A DNA stretch of 64,000 nt from G965205255 sp965205255 (GCA_965205255.1 OZ242051.1:2542001-2606000), one strand, 5' to 3'. Shown: positions 27,469-37,406, numbered from the stretch's first letter. Program-made: numbers and translations. Notes: a model not told the origin generated them from the letters alone.

Positions 27469-27900
27469 ATATTTATTCCCGAGTATTATTCAGTAAGTCA
27501 ACAATATATTATACCAAAATAAATCATAAGCTTTGATTTTACCCAGGCTTACTTTTACAGGTAGCATAATTTAATTATCGGAAAATCACGAAATTCATCT
27601 CTTGATGAAATCAAACTTTATTTTATTTCTTTCGCAAAGAAGGCACTGGACTTTTTTAAGGTATGCTTTTCCATTCACAACTATTTTGTTTCCTTAAGCA
27701 GGAGTTTAAACTCATGTCTCTCATTCTCTGCCAGTGTTTTTTCGTTGAGCTAATTCCTCAACTTTATCCTTCCATTTGTACAGTATTATATTCCAAAAAA
27801 ACGACTGGCTCTGAGAAAATGCAAGCCATTTTAGCCGTTAAATAATTTCTACTTATCAGTTTAATGGCTTGATTCACAGGCCACTGCTGATCTTTTGTTT
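27469..27900. other. Intergenic region without a supported gene
   Basis: AT-rich 432-base gap between the ABC ATPase and perM-like genes, both on the minus strand. A 60-codon open frame at 27663-27845 has no recognisable product or good ribosome site and is not called. No MITE copy or clear terminator is visible. Confidence 0.4.
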
Positions 27901-28959
27901 TCAGTTTGGAATACTCCCTTTGGGCCATGCATTGTATACAGCCTTAACAAGAGTGGCCAAAGGTATCGCAAAAAAAACACCCCAAAAGCCCCACAGTCCT
28001 CCAAAAATTAAAACCGCCATGATGATGATAATAGGGTGTAAGTTTACAGCTTCTCCGAAGAGCAAAGGCACCAATATATTTCCATCAATACCCTGAATCA
28101 AGGCATAAATACAGATTAGAGTAAAGAAATCACTACCAGTACCCCATTGCAAAAATGCAATTAAAATTACAGGGATAGTTACAACGACCGCACCAATATA
28201 AGGGATGACTACTGACAACCCAACTAACACGGCTAGTAACAATGCGTAGTTTAATCCCATTACACCAAAAAGAATATAATCTGCTACTCCCACAATAATA
28301 ATTTCAATCGCTTTGCCACGAATATAATTGGCAATTTGAATATTCATTTCAGCGGCAACCTGCTTTATTAAACGACGGTTTTTGGGAAGTACAGACAAAA
28401 AACCAAAGGTGATGCGCTCACGATCTTTTAAAAAGAAAAAGACTAAAATGGGCACCAAAATAAAATACACTAATATTGTCACAACTCCCATAAGCTTCGA
28501 CAAAGAAAAAGAAACCAGCCATTGACCAGCAGACCCTATCTGAGTACTCATGTTTTTGATGAGTTCATCAATCTGATGTACTGAAACAAAAGCAGGGTAT
28601 TTCTCCGGAAGTTCATTTAATGACAATTGAATTTTCTGAATCATGCGTGGCAATTCATTAAAAAAGTGCGTCATTTGCCCCCAGATCAAAGGCATAATCA
28701 TGAAAATAATCCATGCTAAAATTGCACAAAATAACAAGAAGGTAATAGTGACAGCAAGCAGGTGAGGGGTTTTAAACCGTTCAAAAAATACAACAATACC
28801 CTGCAGCAGATAAGCCAGCACAAACCCTGCAAGCACAGGTGCAAGCAAACTACCTAGTGTTACAATAATAATGATGCTAAAAACAAGAACTACTCCCAGC
28901 GTCAGCGCTGCATCATCTGAAAAGTAGCGGTCAACCCAGTTTTTAAAATAAATAAACAT
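27901..28959 (-). CDS. AI-2E/PerM family membrane protein
   Basis: Polytopic inner-membrane protein of the AI-2E transporter (PerM/YdiK/TqsA) superfamily, 352 residues as expected. Paired hydrophobic helices at the N-terminus are followed by a long amphipathic segment (about residues 95-150), then the conserved loop FFLKDRERITFGFLSVLPKN and the C-terminal helices with QGIDGNILVPLLFG and GGLWGFWGVFFAIPLATL, which are family hallmarks. Family members export small molecules or act in ion homeostasis; the substrate here is unknown. It begins six bases after the TusA-like gene, so the two are probably co-transcribed, an arrangement also seen for perM in related gammaproteobacteria. Confidence 0.85.
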   Translation of the reverse strand: MFIYFKNWVDRYFSDDAALTLGVVLVFSIIIIVTLGSLLAPVLAGFVLAYLLQGIVVFFERFKTPHLLAVTITFLLFCAILAWIIFMIMPLIWGQMTHFFNELPRMIQKIQLSLNELPEKYPAFVSVHQIDELIKNMSTQIGSAGQWLVSFSLSKLMGVVTILVYFILVPILVFFFLKDRERITFGFLSVLPKNRRLIKQVAAEMNIQIANYIRGKAIEIIIVGVADYILFGVMGLNYALLLAVLVGLSVVIPYIGAVVVTIPVILIAFLQWGTGSDFFTLICIYALIQGIDGNILVPLLFGEAVNLHPIIIIMAVLIFGGLWGFWGVFFAIPLATLVKAVYNAWPKGSIPN

Positions 28960-28965
28960 GTTCTC

Positions 28966-29244
28966 TCAGACCCTTTTCCCTTTACGAAGAAGGTGTATAC
29001 ATAAATTATCGTTTTCACCACTGTACAACAATATATGATGGTTTGTTTTTGTAAATGAAGGAAAGTCCCTGAGAGATGCCCTGTCTTTTGTTATTACTTT
29101 TAACACCTGGCCTTCATTCATTGAATTTAATGCTAGTTTAGTTTTTAACAGAGGCATAGGACAGTAATAAGCCGTTAAATCGAGCTCCCGGCTTATCTTA
29201 ATATCTGCCCAGTTGAATTGGTTTATACTGTCAGTTTCAATCAT
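28966..29244 (-). CDS. TusA-family sulfurtransferase-like protein
   Basis: Small cytoplasmic protein of 92 residues with the SirA/TusA fold. The motif is TAYYCPMPLLKTKLAL, whose Cys-Pro-x-Pro carries the persulfide cysteine in TusA. It could relay sulfur to thiolated tRNA or other acceptors; this window also has mnmA, the 2-thiouridylase, but not in the same operon. The Cys-Pro signature is intact. It is not certain that this is TusA itself rather than another YedF/YeeD-type relative. It lies directly ahead of the PerM-like gene. Confidence 0.8.
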   Translation of the reverse strand: MIETDSINQFNWADIKISRELDLTAYYCPMPLLKTKLALNSMNEGQVLKVITKDRASLRDFPSFTKTNHHILLYSGENDNLCIHLLRKGKRV

Positions 29245-29402
29245 TTTACAACCCGTTAATCATAACCATATTCTAATCACAGAACCGGTTAAAATATTTT
29301 ATCTAGTATTATTTACCTTTATATAGAAAACATTCATACTCAGCAATGTTGCTCAGTATGGATATATCCTTGTTTATCTTCTCTGACTACAAGTAAAGAA
29401 TA

Positions 29403-30944
29403 ATGCTCTGTTTAATCAAAGAAATCAGTATGTATATTTGTGATTATTGTAAAGTATTTTTTGTAAAAAAAGTTAAAGGTTTTTCGCAACTTGTTGTGAA
29501 TATCTTTGCTGTATTACTTATTGTCAGCACTTATCTGTACTCTTTTTCCGTTTCTGCCAAAGACTTGGCTCTTCCCTCTTTTGGTGATTTTTCATCAAGC
29601 ACTATCTCTATTGACAAAGAACATCAGTTAGGGCAATTTTTTTTGCAACAGTTATATAGTCAGTCAGCCATTGTAAACGATCCGCTGATTCAAACGTATC
29701 TGGAAAACCTGGTTTATCGGTTGGCGACTGTGAGCCAATTACAAGACAAGAGGCTTTCGATTGTTGTGATAGATAACCCAATACTTAATGCTTTTGCAGC
29801 CCCTGGCGGTATTATTGGGATTAATGCCGGTCTGTTATTATATGCAAATAATGAGCCAGAAGTTGCCTCGGTGCTGGCTCATGAACTGGCTCACTTAAGC
29901 CAGAGGCATTTTTCCAGAAATATTCAGGATGAAAAAAATAACCGGCTTCCTGTTCTAGCCGCTGTGCTCGGTAGCATCTTGTTAACTGTTGCCGGCGCAG
30001 GCGATACCGGTATTGCGGCTTTAACCTCTTCCATAGCAGGAACCATAAGCCATCAGTTAAGCTTTAGCCGTCAACAAGAAGCGGAAGCAGATAGAATAGG
30101 AATAAAAACATTATATCGTGCAAAATTTAACCCTTACGCCATGCCAGAAATGTTTAAACGTCTGCAACAACTAAATCGCGGAAATACTACTGAACTGGAA
30201 TTTTTACAAACACATCCTGTAACTCTGAAAAGAATCGCCGATACAACCGGACTCGCCAATCAGTTTCCCGTACATATCTACAAAAAAGATTCGCTGAATT
30301 TTGAACTTATCAAAATGCGCATACGTCTTTTATATGCACGAAACATAAATGAGTTTATCAGACGCCTAAAAGGTGAACTAAAAAATAAAAAGCCAAACCA
30401 GTCAACTGTCACCTATTATGGTCTGGCACTGGCTTATCTGAAAAATAAAGACTACGATCAGGCAAATAATGAGCTACGCAAAGCATTAAAACAAAATCCG
30501 GATAATCTAATGTATCAGGTACTTAAACAAAAAATTATGTTTGCTAATAATAAAAAAAGTGAGGCAATGTACCAAACAAAACAACTTAGTATTGACAACG
30601 AAAATTACCTTCCTTTCTCCATGTTATATGCTCACTTTCTTTATGAAAGTGGCAATTACAGGCAGAGCGAAAAACTACTACGATCTATTCAACGAACAAA
30701 TAATAACAATCCATTTGTCTTGAAAAAGCTGGCCGATGCTACAGGCAGAGCAGGTAATAAAGCCGGCTATTATCTGATTCATAGCCAATACTTGCATTTA
30801 ACAGGTCACACTGAAAGAGCTATTAATCAGCTGGAATATGCACTTGACAGCCTACGCATGCAATACCGTCAAAGACAGGCGATGCAACAGCAACTTATTG
30901 AGCTGAAAAAAGATAAAAAAATTCTTGAGAATTTTTCACTTTGA
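29403..30944 (+). CDS. bepA: BepA-like periplasmic M48 metalloprotease with TPR domain
   Basis: Periplasmic zinc protease and chaperone involved in outer-membrane protein quality control. A membrane-type signal segment occupies about residues 29-52 (ending FSVSAKD). The zinc motif HELAH is at residues 160-164 followed by LSQRH, and the third-ligand region EAEAD is at 226-230. Residues 330-490 form TPR-like helices (YYGLALAYLKNKDYDQANNE and following). At 513 residues it is slightly longer than Escherichia coli BepA; a start at the second Met (29430) would shorten it by nine residues and is equally plausible. Monocistronic and divergent from the tusA-perM pair. Confidence 0.87.
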   Translation: MLCLIKEISMYICDYCKVFFVKKVKGFSQLVVNIFAVLLIVSTYLYSFSVSAKDLALPSFGDFSSSTISIDKEHQLGQFFLQQLYSQSAIVNDPLIQTYLENLVYRLATVSQLQDKRLSIVVIDNPILNAFAAPGGIIGINAGLLLYANNEPEVASVLAHELAHLSQRHFSRNIQDEKNNRLPVLAAVLGSILLTVAGAGDTGIAALTSSIAGTISHQLSFSRQQEAEADRIGIKTLYRAKFNPYAMPEMFKRLQQLNRGNTTELEFLQTHPVTLKRIADTTGLANQFPVHIYKKDSLNFELIKMRIRLLYARNINEFIRRLKGELKNKKPNQSTVTYYGLALAYLKNKDYDQANNELRKALKQNPDNLMYQVLKQKIMFANNKKSEAMYQTKQLSIDNENYLPFSMLYAHFLYESGNYRQSEKLLRSIQRTNNNNPFVLKKLADATGRAGNKAGYYLIHSQYLHLTGHTERAINQLEYALDSLRMQYRQRQAMQQQLIELKKDKKILENFSL

Positions 30945-31007
30945 ATTGCTTTCACATTTATACAACAATCTACTTTTAAATACGGTTATTTTCTGGGGGG
31001 ATTACCT

Positions 31008-31098
31008 TACGTGTTGATGCTTCTTGCAATCGATTGGCCTTTAATAGCAAACCATAAAAACATGCACATAACAGTAATTAGAAACAGGTTTTGGTAAT
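31008..31098 (-). repeat. MITE-like element, copy C (half)
   Basis: The run TTAATAGCAAACCATAAAAACATG through AGAAACAGGTTTTGGTAAT matches the inner and terminal part of one side of copies B and D. The other side is missing. It lies between bepA and nadA. Confidence 0.55.
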
Positions 31099-31133
31099 AC
31101 TCGTCACTTTAGCTTTAAACTTTTTTGAAAAGC

Positions 31134-32165
31134 TCAGCCAGAAAAATTCAGCATCTTCTGCAAAGATACCAATGCTTTTTCTCTAATACTGGCATCTACG
31201 TGAATTTCATTACCTTCATGCTCAAGAGTAGACTCCAGTTTGGCCAGCGAGTTCATCGCCATCCATGGGCAACGGGCACAACTTTTACAAGTTGCACCAT
31301 TACCGGCAGTAGGCGCTTCAATCAGCTCTTTATCTGCACTAATGCGTTGGCGCATTTTATAAAAGATGCCCCGTTCTGTGGCTACAATAAATCTCTTATT
31401 GGGTAGTTTTGCCGCAGACGCAATTAACTGAGATGTAGAACCAACAACATCAGCAAGCTCAACCACCGAACCTGGTGACTCAGGATGAACTAACACTGCC
31501 GCATCAGGGTAAATGTGCTTTAAATCTTTTAATCCCTGAGCTTTGAATTCTTCATGAACTATGCAGGCGCTGTCCCAGAGAAGCATATCTGCCTCTGTTA
31601 CTTTTTCTACATAACGCCCTAAATATTTATCAGGCGCCCAAATTAAAGACTTACCCTGATCACGTAAATACTCAACAATATTTACTGCACAGCTGGAAGT
31701 AACCACCCAGTCGGCTTGGGCTTTGACCGCAGCAGAAGTATTGGCGTAAACAACAACCGTTCGTTCAGGATGCTGATCGCAAAACTGTTTAAACTCATCC
31801 GCAGGGCAACCAATATCAAGAGAACACGTTGCTTCAAGATCAGGCATTAATACACATTTTTCAGGGCTTAAAATTTTTGCTGTTTCACCCATAAAGCGCA
31901 CGCCCGCTACAACCAGCACTGACGCAGAATGGTTTGCACCAAACCGAGCCATTTCCAGCGAGTCCGCCACACAACCCCCCGTTTCTTCAGCTAATGCTTG
32001 CAATACAGGATCTGTATAATAATGAGCAATCAGTACAGCATTTTTAGCTTTTAGCAAACGTTTTATATTGGAAATATGTTGCGTGTCATCAGAAGATGAG
32101 GATTGAAACTGAATGCCAGATGCTAAGTGTGTACGCACCTTGGCTTTTAATTGTGACGCTTCCAT
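31134..32165 (-). CDS. nadA: Quinolinate synthase
   Basis: Oxygen-sensitive [4Fe-4S] enzyme condensing iminoaspartate with dihydroxyacetone phosphate to quinolinate in de novo NAD synthesis. At 343 residues it has normal length for the NadA type. Conserved signatures include LIAHYYTDPVLQALAEETGG, the GVRFMGETAKILSPEK segment, and cysteines in PDLEATCSLDIGCPAD, VTSSCAVN and GATCKSCARCPWMAMN that supply cluster ligands. It is a single gene on the minus strand. A hairpin that could mask its ribosome site lies just upstream (32173-32222). Confidence 0.95.
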   Translation of the reverse strand: MEASQLKAKVRTHLASGIQFQSSSSDDTQHISNIKRLLKAKNAVLIAHYYTDPVLQALAEETGGCVADSLEMARFGANHSASVLVVAGVRFMGETAKILSPEKCVLMPDLEATCSLDIGCPADEFKQFCDQHPERTVVVYANTSAAVKAQADWVVTSSCAVNIVEYLRDQGKSLIWAPDKYLGRYVEKVTEADMLLWDSACIVHEEFKAQGLKDLKHIYPDAAVLVHPESPGSVVELADVVGSTSQLIASAAKLPNKRFIVATERGIFYKMRQRISADKELIEAPTAGNGATCKSCARCPWMAMNSLAKLESTLEHEGNEIHVDASIREKALVSLQKMLNFSG

Positions 32166-32172
32166 ACTAAGT

Positions 32173-32222
32173 CACCCCCACTAACACCTTGATCACTAAA
32201 TCAAATTAATTAAACAGGGGTG
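32173..32222 (-). promoter_or_regulatory. Possible hairpin covering the nadA ribosome binding site
   Basis: In the sense strand of nadA, CACCCC (complement of 32217-32222) can pair with GGGGTG (complement of 32173-32178), the latter inside the purine-rich AGTGGGGGTGACTTAGT before the ATG. The loop is long (38 bases) and the stem short, so this is only a suggestion of translational control. Confidence 0.25.
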
Positions 32223-32436
32223 GAATAATAACTTATTATCAGCAAAACAACAAAACTAAAATTATACTACTTTATGAAATCCCCACTATTTGGGCTACTG
32301 CAAACCAAAATTTAGAACAGTATAAGTAATTCTCAGTTATGAAAATGCCTTAATTGGATTATCTTAAATAAGAGTGTTACCACCTTAAACAAAATTCTGG
32401 ATAAATAAATACAGGCTTGTGATTTATAGTTATCAT

Positions 32437-33762
32437 TTACTCGTATTGTGACTGAAACCTGACAAATGGAATCAGCAATAGTGCCGCAAGAGCAGCAGAC
32501 AGTGCTATGACAGTAAAGAACCCTGACCAGTGGAATATTTCCTGTATTTTTGCCACAGGCCAACCCGCCAGCGCTGCGCCTACATAAGAAAACAACCCTA
32601 TAAATCCAGTTGCTGCACCGGAAATGCTCTTGTTTGTACATTCAACCGCGGCAATTCCCAATAACATTTGAGGTCCAAAAATGAAAAAACCAAGAGCAAA
32701 AAAACAGCTGCTCTGAACGATATATACTCCAGAAGGTTGCCACCATAATACTAATGCTGATGCTAATACACCCAATGAAAAGATAAAGTTTATTGGCCCT
32801 CGCTCTCCTTTGAACAAATAATCTGAACCCCATCCGGCAACCAGAGAACCAAGAAAACCACCAACTTCAAACAGTGAGACGGCTGAGTTTGCTTTCACCA
32901 AATCATATCCATGGGTTTCTGTCAGATACAGATTACCCCAGTCATTGATGGCTGTACGTACAACATAAACAAGAATCGAACACATAGCCAGCAGCCATAT
33001 CCATTTATTGGTCAGCACATAAAGGCGAAGAGTTTCACTCCACGAAAGAGTATTTGAAAGAGTTTTCTGAGAGTTTTCCCGCTGATCATTACGCCACTTA
33101 CCTACCTTGGGCAAACCCATAGTGATCGGCTTATCTCTCAGGCGCCAACACAATATAAATCCAACAATAATAGCAATTACACCTGGTATAAACATTCCGT
33201 AACGCCAGCCATAATGTATGGTAAAGAAACCAACAATTAGAGGGATCAAAGCCCCTCCAAGGTTATGTGCTGTATTCCATACAGACCACCACGTACCCCG
33301 CTCTGATCTGGAGTACCAGTGAGTCAGTAATTTAGAACATGGAGGCCAACCCCAGCCTTGAAAAAATGCATTCAGACTCCATAGCACAGCAAAAAAGGAA
33401 AAAGAGGAAGAAAATCCAAACAGAATGTTAATGACGCCCGTGGCAATCAACCCAGCACCCATGAAGTAACGGGGATTTGAATGATCACTTATAATACCTG
33501 AAAAAAACTTGGAGCACCCATAAATGACATAAAATAGTGTCGTTAATGTACCTATATCTGATTTATCCAAACCAATATCAATGATAATCTGTGGCATGGC
33601 AAAATTAAAACTTTTTCGAGTAAAATAAAAAGTTGCATAACCTGCGTACATCATTAACAGAATATGAACCCGCCAATACCTGTATGTTTTATTAACTAAC
33701 GCAGGATCAGTAATTGTTGGCCCAACTTTTGCTGTGCGAAAAAAATCAAATAGTTTTAACAC
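32437..33762 (-). CDS. UhpC/GlpT-type organophosphate antiporter (MFS)
   Basis: Twelve-helix inner-membrane carrier of the organophosphate:phosphate antiporter family. The sequence follows UhpC closely: YRYWRVHILLMMYAGYATFY, FTRKSFNFAMP, the SDIGTLTTLFYVIYGCSKF segment, FFQGWGWPPCSKLLTHWYS and WNTAHNLGGALIP. In enterics UhpC is a glucose-6-phosphate sensor, while in intracellular bacteria such as Chlamydia a UhpC-type protein imports glucose-6-phosphate. No uhpA/uhpB two-component genes lie here, so transport is the likelier role. The longest frame begins with TTG at 33798; the GTG at 33762 has a GGTGA upstream and gives a UhpC-like N-terminus, so I prefer it. Confidence 0.85.
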   Translation of the reverse strand: MLKLFDFFRTAKVGPTITDPALVNKTYRYWRVHILLMMYAGYATFYFTRKSFNFAMPQIIIDIGLDKSDIGTLTTLFYVIYGCSKFFSGIISDHSNPRYFMGAGLIATGVINILFGFSSSFSFFAVLWSLNAFFQGWGWPPCSKLLTHWYSRSERGTWWSVWNTAHNLGGALIPLIVGFFTIHYGWRYGMFIPGVIAIIVGFILCWRLRDKPITMGLPKVGKWRNDQRENSQKTLSNTLSWSETLRLYVLTNKWIWLLAMCSILVYVVRTAINDWGNLYLTETHGYDLVKANSAVSLFEVGGFLGSLVAGWGSDYLFKGERGPINFIFSLGVLASALVLWWQPSGVYIVQSSCFFALGFFIFGPQMLLGIAAVECTNKSISGAATGFIGLFSYVGAALAGWPVAKIQEIFHWSGFFTVIALSAALAALLLIPFVRFQSQYE

Positions 33763-34088
33763 AAATTCACCAATAAATTTAAGCCCTAAAAGATACAAGT
33801 CATAATAGTTATTATTACTCGATTTTATTGTACATATTCGGACAGCAAGGATATGTACGTATTTTTATTTTTCTGGTACAGATGAACCATTAATTCGACG
33901 TAGTGTAGAAGAACCCCATTGGTTCTGCACAATTTATCACTATTTTTTACAAATTCTGCCAAATAATTTGAACCAGATATTTACAGTACAAGCACTATTT
34001 TTTTTGCTTGCATACAGAACCTTACATTATCTGGAATATTATTATCTCTTCGAAGGAATAATTTTATGGTATTAATAATGTAGTATTT
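33763..34088. other. Intergenic region upstream of the UhpC-like gene
   Basis: AT-rich sequence between the UhpC-like start and MITE copy D. It should hold the promoter of the UhpC-like gene, but I cannot place boxes with confidence. No coding evidence. Confidence 0.35.
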
Positions 34089-34250
34089 ATACTAAAACCT
34101 GTTTTAACTTTTTATTACGCAAGTTTTATGACCTTGCTGTTATGGGTTGAAGCTCCTCGTAATAGCAGACTTACTCGTCACTTCGCTTTATTTAACAGCA
34201 AACCATACAAACATGCTCATAACAGCAGTTAGAAACAAGTTCTATGTATA
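34089..34250 (-). repeat. MITE-like element, copy D (complete)
   Basis: Starts ATACTAAAACCTGTTTTAAC and ends AACAGCAGTTAGAAACAAGTTCTATGTAT, about 160 bp. Internal landmarks CTTGCTGTTATGGGTT, TTACTCGTCAC and TTTAACAGCAAACCATACAAACATG align with copy B in the same orientation. It lies downstream of cysS. Confidence 0.7.
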
Positions 34251-34316
34251 ACACTCAATAGTAGAACGGCAAAAATGCCATAAAAAATCAGAACTAAATG
34301 CTGGCATTGCATTCAC

Positions 34317-35699
34317 CTATTTTCGCTCAACCTTCCAGGTCGTTCCTGCTCTGGAATCGAGTAGCTGAATACCCTTTTCGCTTAACAGTTCACGAATGTG
34401 ATCGGCTTTTGCATAATCTTTGAGTTGTTTTGCTTTATTTCGTGCCTCAATCATCGATTCTACCCAGTTTTTATCAACACTACTGCCGGAGTGTAAAAAC
34501 GATTCAGGGTTATCCTGAAGAATACCCAAAACTTCCCCAAGGCTGAGCAATAAGGCTGCCAAAGGTTTAGCTTCTTCATCATTTTTTTGCCGTTTAGTGT
34601 TAATTTCTCTAACGAGGTCAAATAATACGGCCAATGCTTCAGGTGTATTGAAGTCATCATCCATCGCCGCATAAAAACGATCTTTATATATTGTATCCTC
34701 TGCCATGGATACATCCGATAAGTTCATGCCTTTTAAGCCATTATATAAACGCTCCAGCCTTATATTTGCTTCTTTTAGGCACTCTTCAGAATAATTAATA
34801 TGACTCCGATAATGGCTCGATATTAGAAAATATCTCACTGCCTCCGGAGTATATGTCTTCAGCGCATCCCGCACAGTAAAGAAGTTACCCAGTGATTTCG
34901 ACATTTTTTCATCATTAATTCGCAAAGCACCTGCATGCATCCATATTTTTGCTAATTGTTTACCATTCGCAGCTTCAGATTGTGCAATTTCATTCTCGTG
35001 GTGAGGGAACTTAAGGTCGGGGCCTCCACCATGAATATCAAAGGTTTCACCCAGTGTATGCAGGCACATGGCCGAACATTCAATATGCCATCCCGGACGA
35101 CCATTACCCCAAGGTGAAGACCAAAAAGGCTCTCTGGGTTTAGCGCCTTTCCACAAGACAAAGTCAAGAGGATCCTCTTTGACTTCATCGGCCTCAACCC
35201 TCGCTCCGGATTTAAGCTCTTCTATGACTTTACCGGAAAGCTTGCCATAACCTTCAAACTGCCGAACCCGATAATAAACACTCCCGTTTTTGGCAACATA
35301 GGCATAGCCTTTGTTAATCAACGTTTGAATTAATGACTGCATTTTCTTAACACTGGCAGTCGCGCGTGGCTCAACATCTGGCAATAATATACCCAGCGCT
35401 GCGTAATCTTCATGCATTGCATCAATCATGCGCGCTGTGAGCGAGGAGACGGATTCATTATTTTCATTCGCACGTTTAATAATTTTGTCATCAATATCGG
35501 TAATATTGCGAACAAAAGATACGCGATAACCTTTATTCAGCAGATAACGCCTGATCACATCAAATGCTACTTCACTACGAGCATGACCTAAATGACAGTA
35601 ATCATAAACCGTAACACCACACACATACATCCGTACATGGTTTGGTTCAATGGGAGTAAAGTGTTCTTTTTTCCGGCTCAGTGTACTGTAAATCTGCAC
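34317..35699 (-). CDS. cysS: Cysteinyl-tRNA synthetase
   Basis: Class I synthetase charging tRNA-Cys, 460 residues, full length. The zinc-site cysteine lies in RMYVCGVTVYDYCHLGHARS, which also holds the HIGH-type motif HLGH. The middle contains GRPGWHIECSAMCLHTLGETFDIHGGG, split here as GWHIECSAM and FDIHGGGPDLKFPHHENE, both invariant in CysRS. KMSKSLGN supplies the KMSKS loop. The C-terminal DALR-type helical region is present. It follows glnS by 27 bases on the same strand, so the two synthetases probably share a transcript, a common arrangement in pseudomonad relatives. Confidence 0.96.
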   Translation of the reverse strand: MQIYSTLSRKKEHFTPIEPNHVRMYVCGVTVYDYCHLGHARSEVAFDVIRRYLLNKGYRVSFVRNITDIDDKIIKRANENNESVSSLTARMIDAMHEDYAALGILLPDVEPRATASVKKMQSLIQTLINKGYAYVAKNGSVYYRVRQFEGYGKLSGKVIEELKSGARVEADEVKEDPLDFVLWKGAKPREPFWSSPWGNGRPGWHIECSAMCLHTLGETFDIHGGGPDLKFPHHENEIAQSEAANGKQLAKIWMHAGALRINDEKMSKSLGNFFTVRDALKTYTPEAVRYFLISSHYRSHINYSEECLKEANIRLERLYNGLKGMNLSDVSMAEDTIYKDRFYAAMDDDFNTPEALAVLFDLVREINTKRQKNDEEAKPLAALLLSLGEVLGILQDNPESFLHSGSSVDKNWVESMIEARNKAKQLKDYAKADHIRELLSEKGIQLLDSRAGTTWKVERK

Positions 35700-35726
35700 G
35701 TCTGAAGCGCTCCTTTTGTCATTTAA

Positions 35727-37406
35727 TTAATTTTGTTTTTCACGGCTATCTCTGAGGGATATAGTTCTGTTAAACACAAGTTTAGATGTTACCTGTTGAG
35801 ACTTAGGTTGTTCCACACAAAAATATCCTTCCCGCTCAAACTGAAACGCATGTTCCGGCTTGGCATTACCCAAGCTGTTTTCAACCCTTGCACCGGTAAT
35901 GACTTTTAAAGATTCAGGATTTAGGAAGTCTGTAAAAGTTTTACCCTTATGTGCATCTGGTGTTTCATCGTTAAACAGTCTGTCATATAAACGTACTTCT
36001 GCCATATGCGAAGATTTTGCATCTACCCAATGAATAACACCTTTAACCTTTCGGTCTTTTGGGTCTTTTCCCAGTGTATTTTCATCATAAGTACAACGTA
36101 GCTCAATTATATGTTCATTTTCATCTTTTATTATTTCATCACAACGAATCACATATCCGTTACGAAGGCGAACTTCACCACCTAGGAAAAGTCGCTTCCA
36201 CTTTTTGTTTGGTTTAACTTCAGAAAAATCATTTTTATCAATATAAAGCTCCCCGCTAAAAGGTAGTTCACGATTTCCCATCTTTTCGTTTTGCGGGTGA
36301 AGCGGAGCTTTCAGTATTTCTTTGTAATTTTGTTGTATGTTGGTAATCCTTACTTTTAAAGGGTGTAATACTGCCATAGCCCTCGGAGCCTTCTCGTTAA
36401 GGTGCTCTCTTACAGAAAACTCAAACATACTCACATCTACCACCCCCTCACTTTTTGTCACACCGATCATCTGACAAAAGTTACGAATAGCTTCCGGTGG
36501 CACACCACGACGACGAAACGCAGACAAGGTTGGCATCCGCGGATCATCCCAACCATCAACAATGTTTTCTTCCACCAGCTGCTTTAATTTTCGCTTACTG
36601 GTAACTGTATAACTTAAATTTAACGGGGCAAACTCATATTGTTTTGGCTTGGAAGGCACAGGAAGGTGTTCGATAAACCAGTTATATAACGGACGATGAT
36701 CGGCAAATTCCAGCGTACAAAAAGAATGAGTAATGCCTTCAATTGCATCTTCCTGACCATGAGCAAAATCGTAACTCGGATAGATACACCATTTATCAGC
36801 AGTTTGATGATGAGGCTTTTTAATAATTCGATAGAGTACAGGGTCCCGCATGTTTATATTTGGGCTGGCCATGTCAATCTTTGCTCTTAAAACAGCCCTT
36901 CCCTCATCGAGGACACCGGCGCGCATTTTTTCAAACTCGGCCAGATTTTTTTTCACGGAACGATCACGATAAGGACTGTTTTTACCTGCCTGAGTTAATG
37001 TACCACGATTTTCACGAATTTTATCTGATGATTGTTCATCCACATAGGCAAGCCCCTGACTAATCAGGTATATAGCCCATTCGTAAAATTTTTCAAAATA
37101 CGAAGATGCATACTTAATCTCGCCATCCCACATAAAACCCAACCAACGAATATCACGTTCAATAGCATCAACATATTCAAGCTCTTCTTTCACAGGATTG
37201 GTATCATCAAACCGGAGGTTACAACGACCTTTATACTTTTCAGCAAGGCCAAAATTAAGGCAAATAGATTTGGCATGCCCAATGTGCAGATAGCCATTGG
37301 GCTCAGGCGGAAATCGAACATGGATGCAACCATTGTTCGAGTTTTCAGCAATATCTTTTTCAATAATGTGTTCGATAAAATTAAGACTAGGCTCTGAAGT
37401 ATTCAT
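35727..37406 (-). CDS. glnS: Glutaminyl-tRNA synthetase
   Basis: Class I synthetase charging tRNA-Gln, about 559 residues. The HIGH region is RFPPEPNGYLHIGHAKS, followed by NLRFDDTNPVKEELEYV; the KMSKS equivalent is TSKRKLK. The anticodon-binding beta-barrels at the C-terminus include VKGVIHWVDAK and AFQFEREGYFCVE, both typical. I take the ATG at 37406 (MNTSEPS) because GGTGAG precedes it. An in-frame TTG ten codons upstream would add residues not expected in the family. Co-oriented with cysS. Confidence 0.95.
   Translation of the reverse strand: MNTSEPSLNFIEHIIEKDIAENSNNGCIHVRFPPEPNGYLHIGHAKSICLNFGLAEKYKGRCNLRFDDTNPVKEELEYVDAIERDIRWLGFMWDGEIKYASSYFEKFYEWAIYLISQGLAYVDEQSSDKIRENRGTLTQAGKNSPYRDRSVKKNLAEFEKMRAGVLDEGRAVLRAKIDMASPNINMRDPVLYRIIKKPHHQTADKWCIYPSYDFAHGQEDAIEGITHSFCTLEFADHRPLYNWFIEHLPVPSKPKQYEFAPLNLSYTVTSKRKLKQLVEENIVDGWDDPRMPTLSAFRRRGVPPEAIRNFCQMIGVTKSEGVVDVSMFEFSVREHLNEKAPRAMAVLHPLKVRITNIQQNYKEILKAPLHPQNEKMGNRELPFSGELYIDKNDFSEVKPNKKWKRLFLGGEVRLRNGYVIRCDEIIKDENEHIIELRCTYDENTLGKDPKDRKVKGVIHWVDAKSSHMAEVRLYDRLFNDETPDAHKGKTFTDFLNPESLKVITGARVENSLGNAKPEHAFQFEREGYFCVEQPKSQQVTSKLVFNRTISLRDSREKQN

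Noticed and set aside
27663..27845. 60-codon open frame between the ABC ATPase and PerM-like genes
   Set aside because: No homology recognised, and composition typical of random AT-rich sequence.
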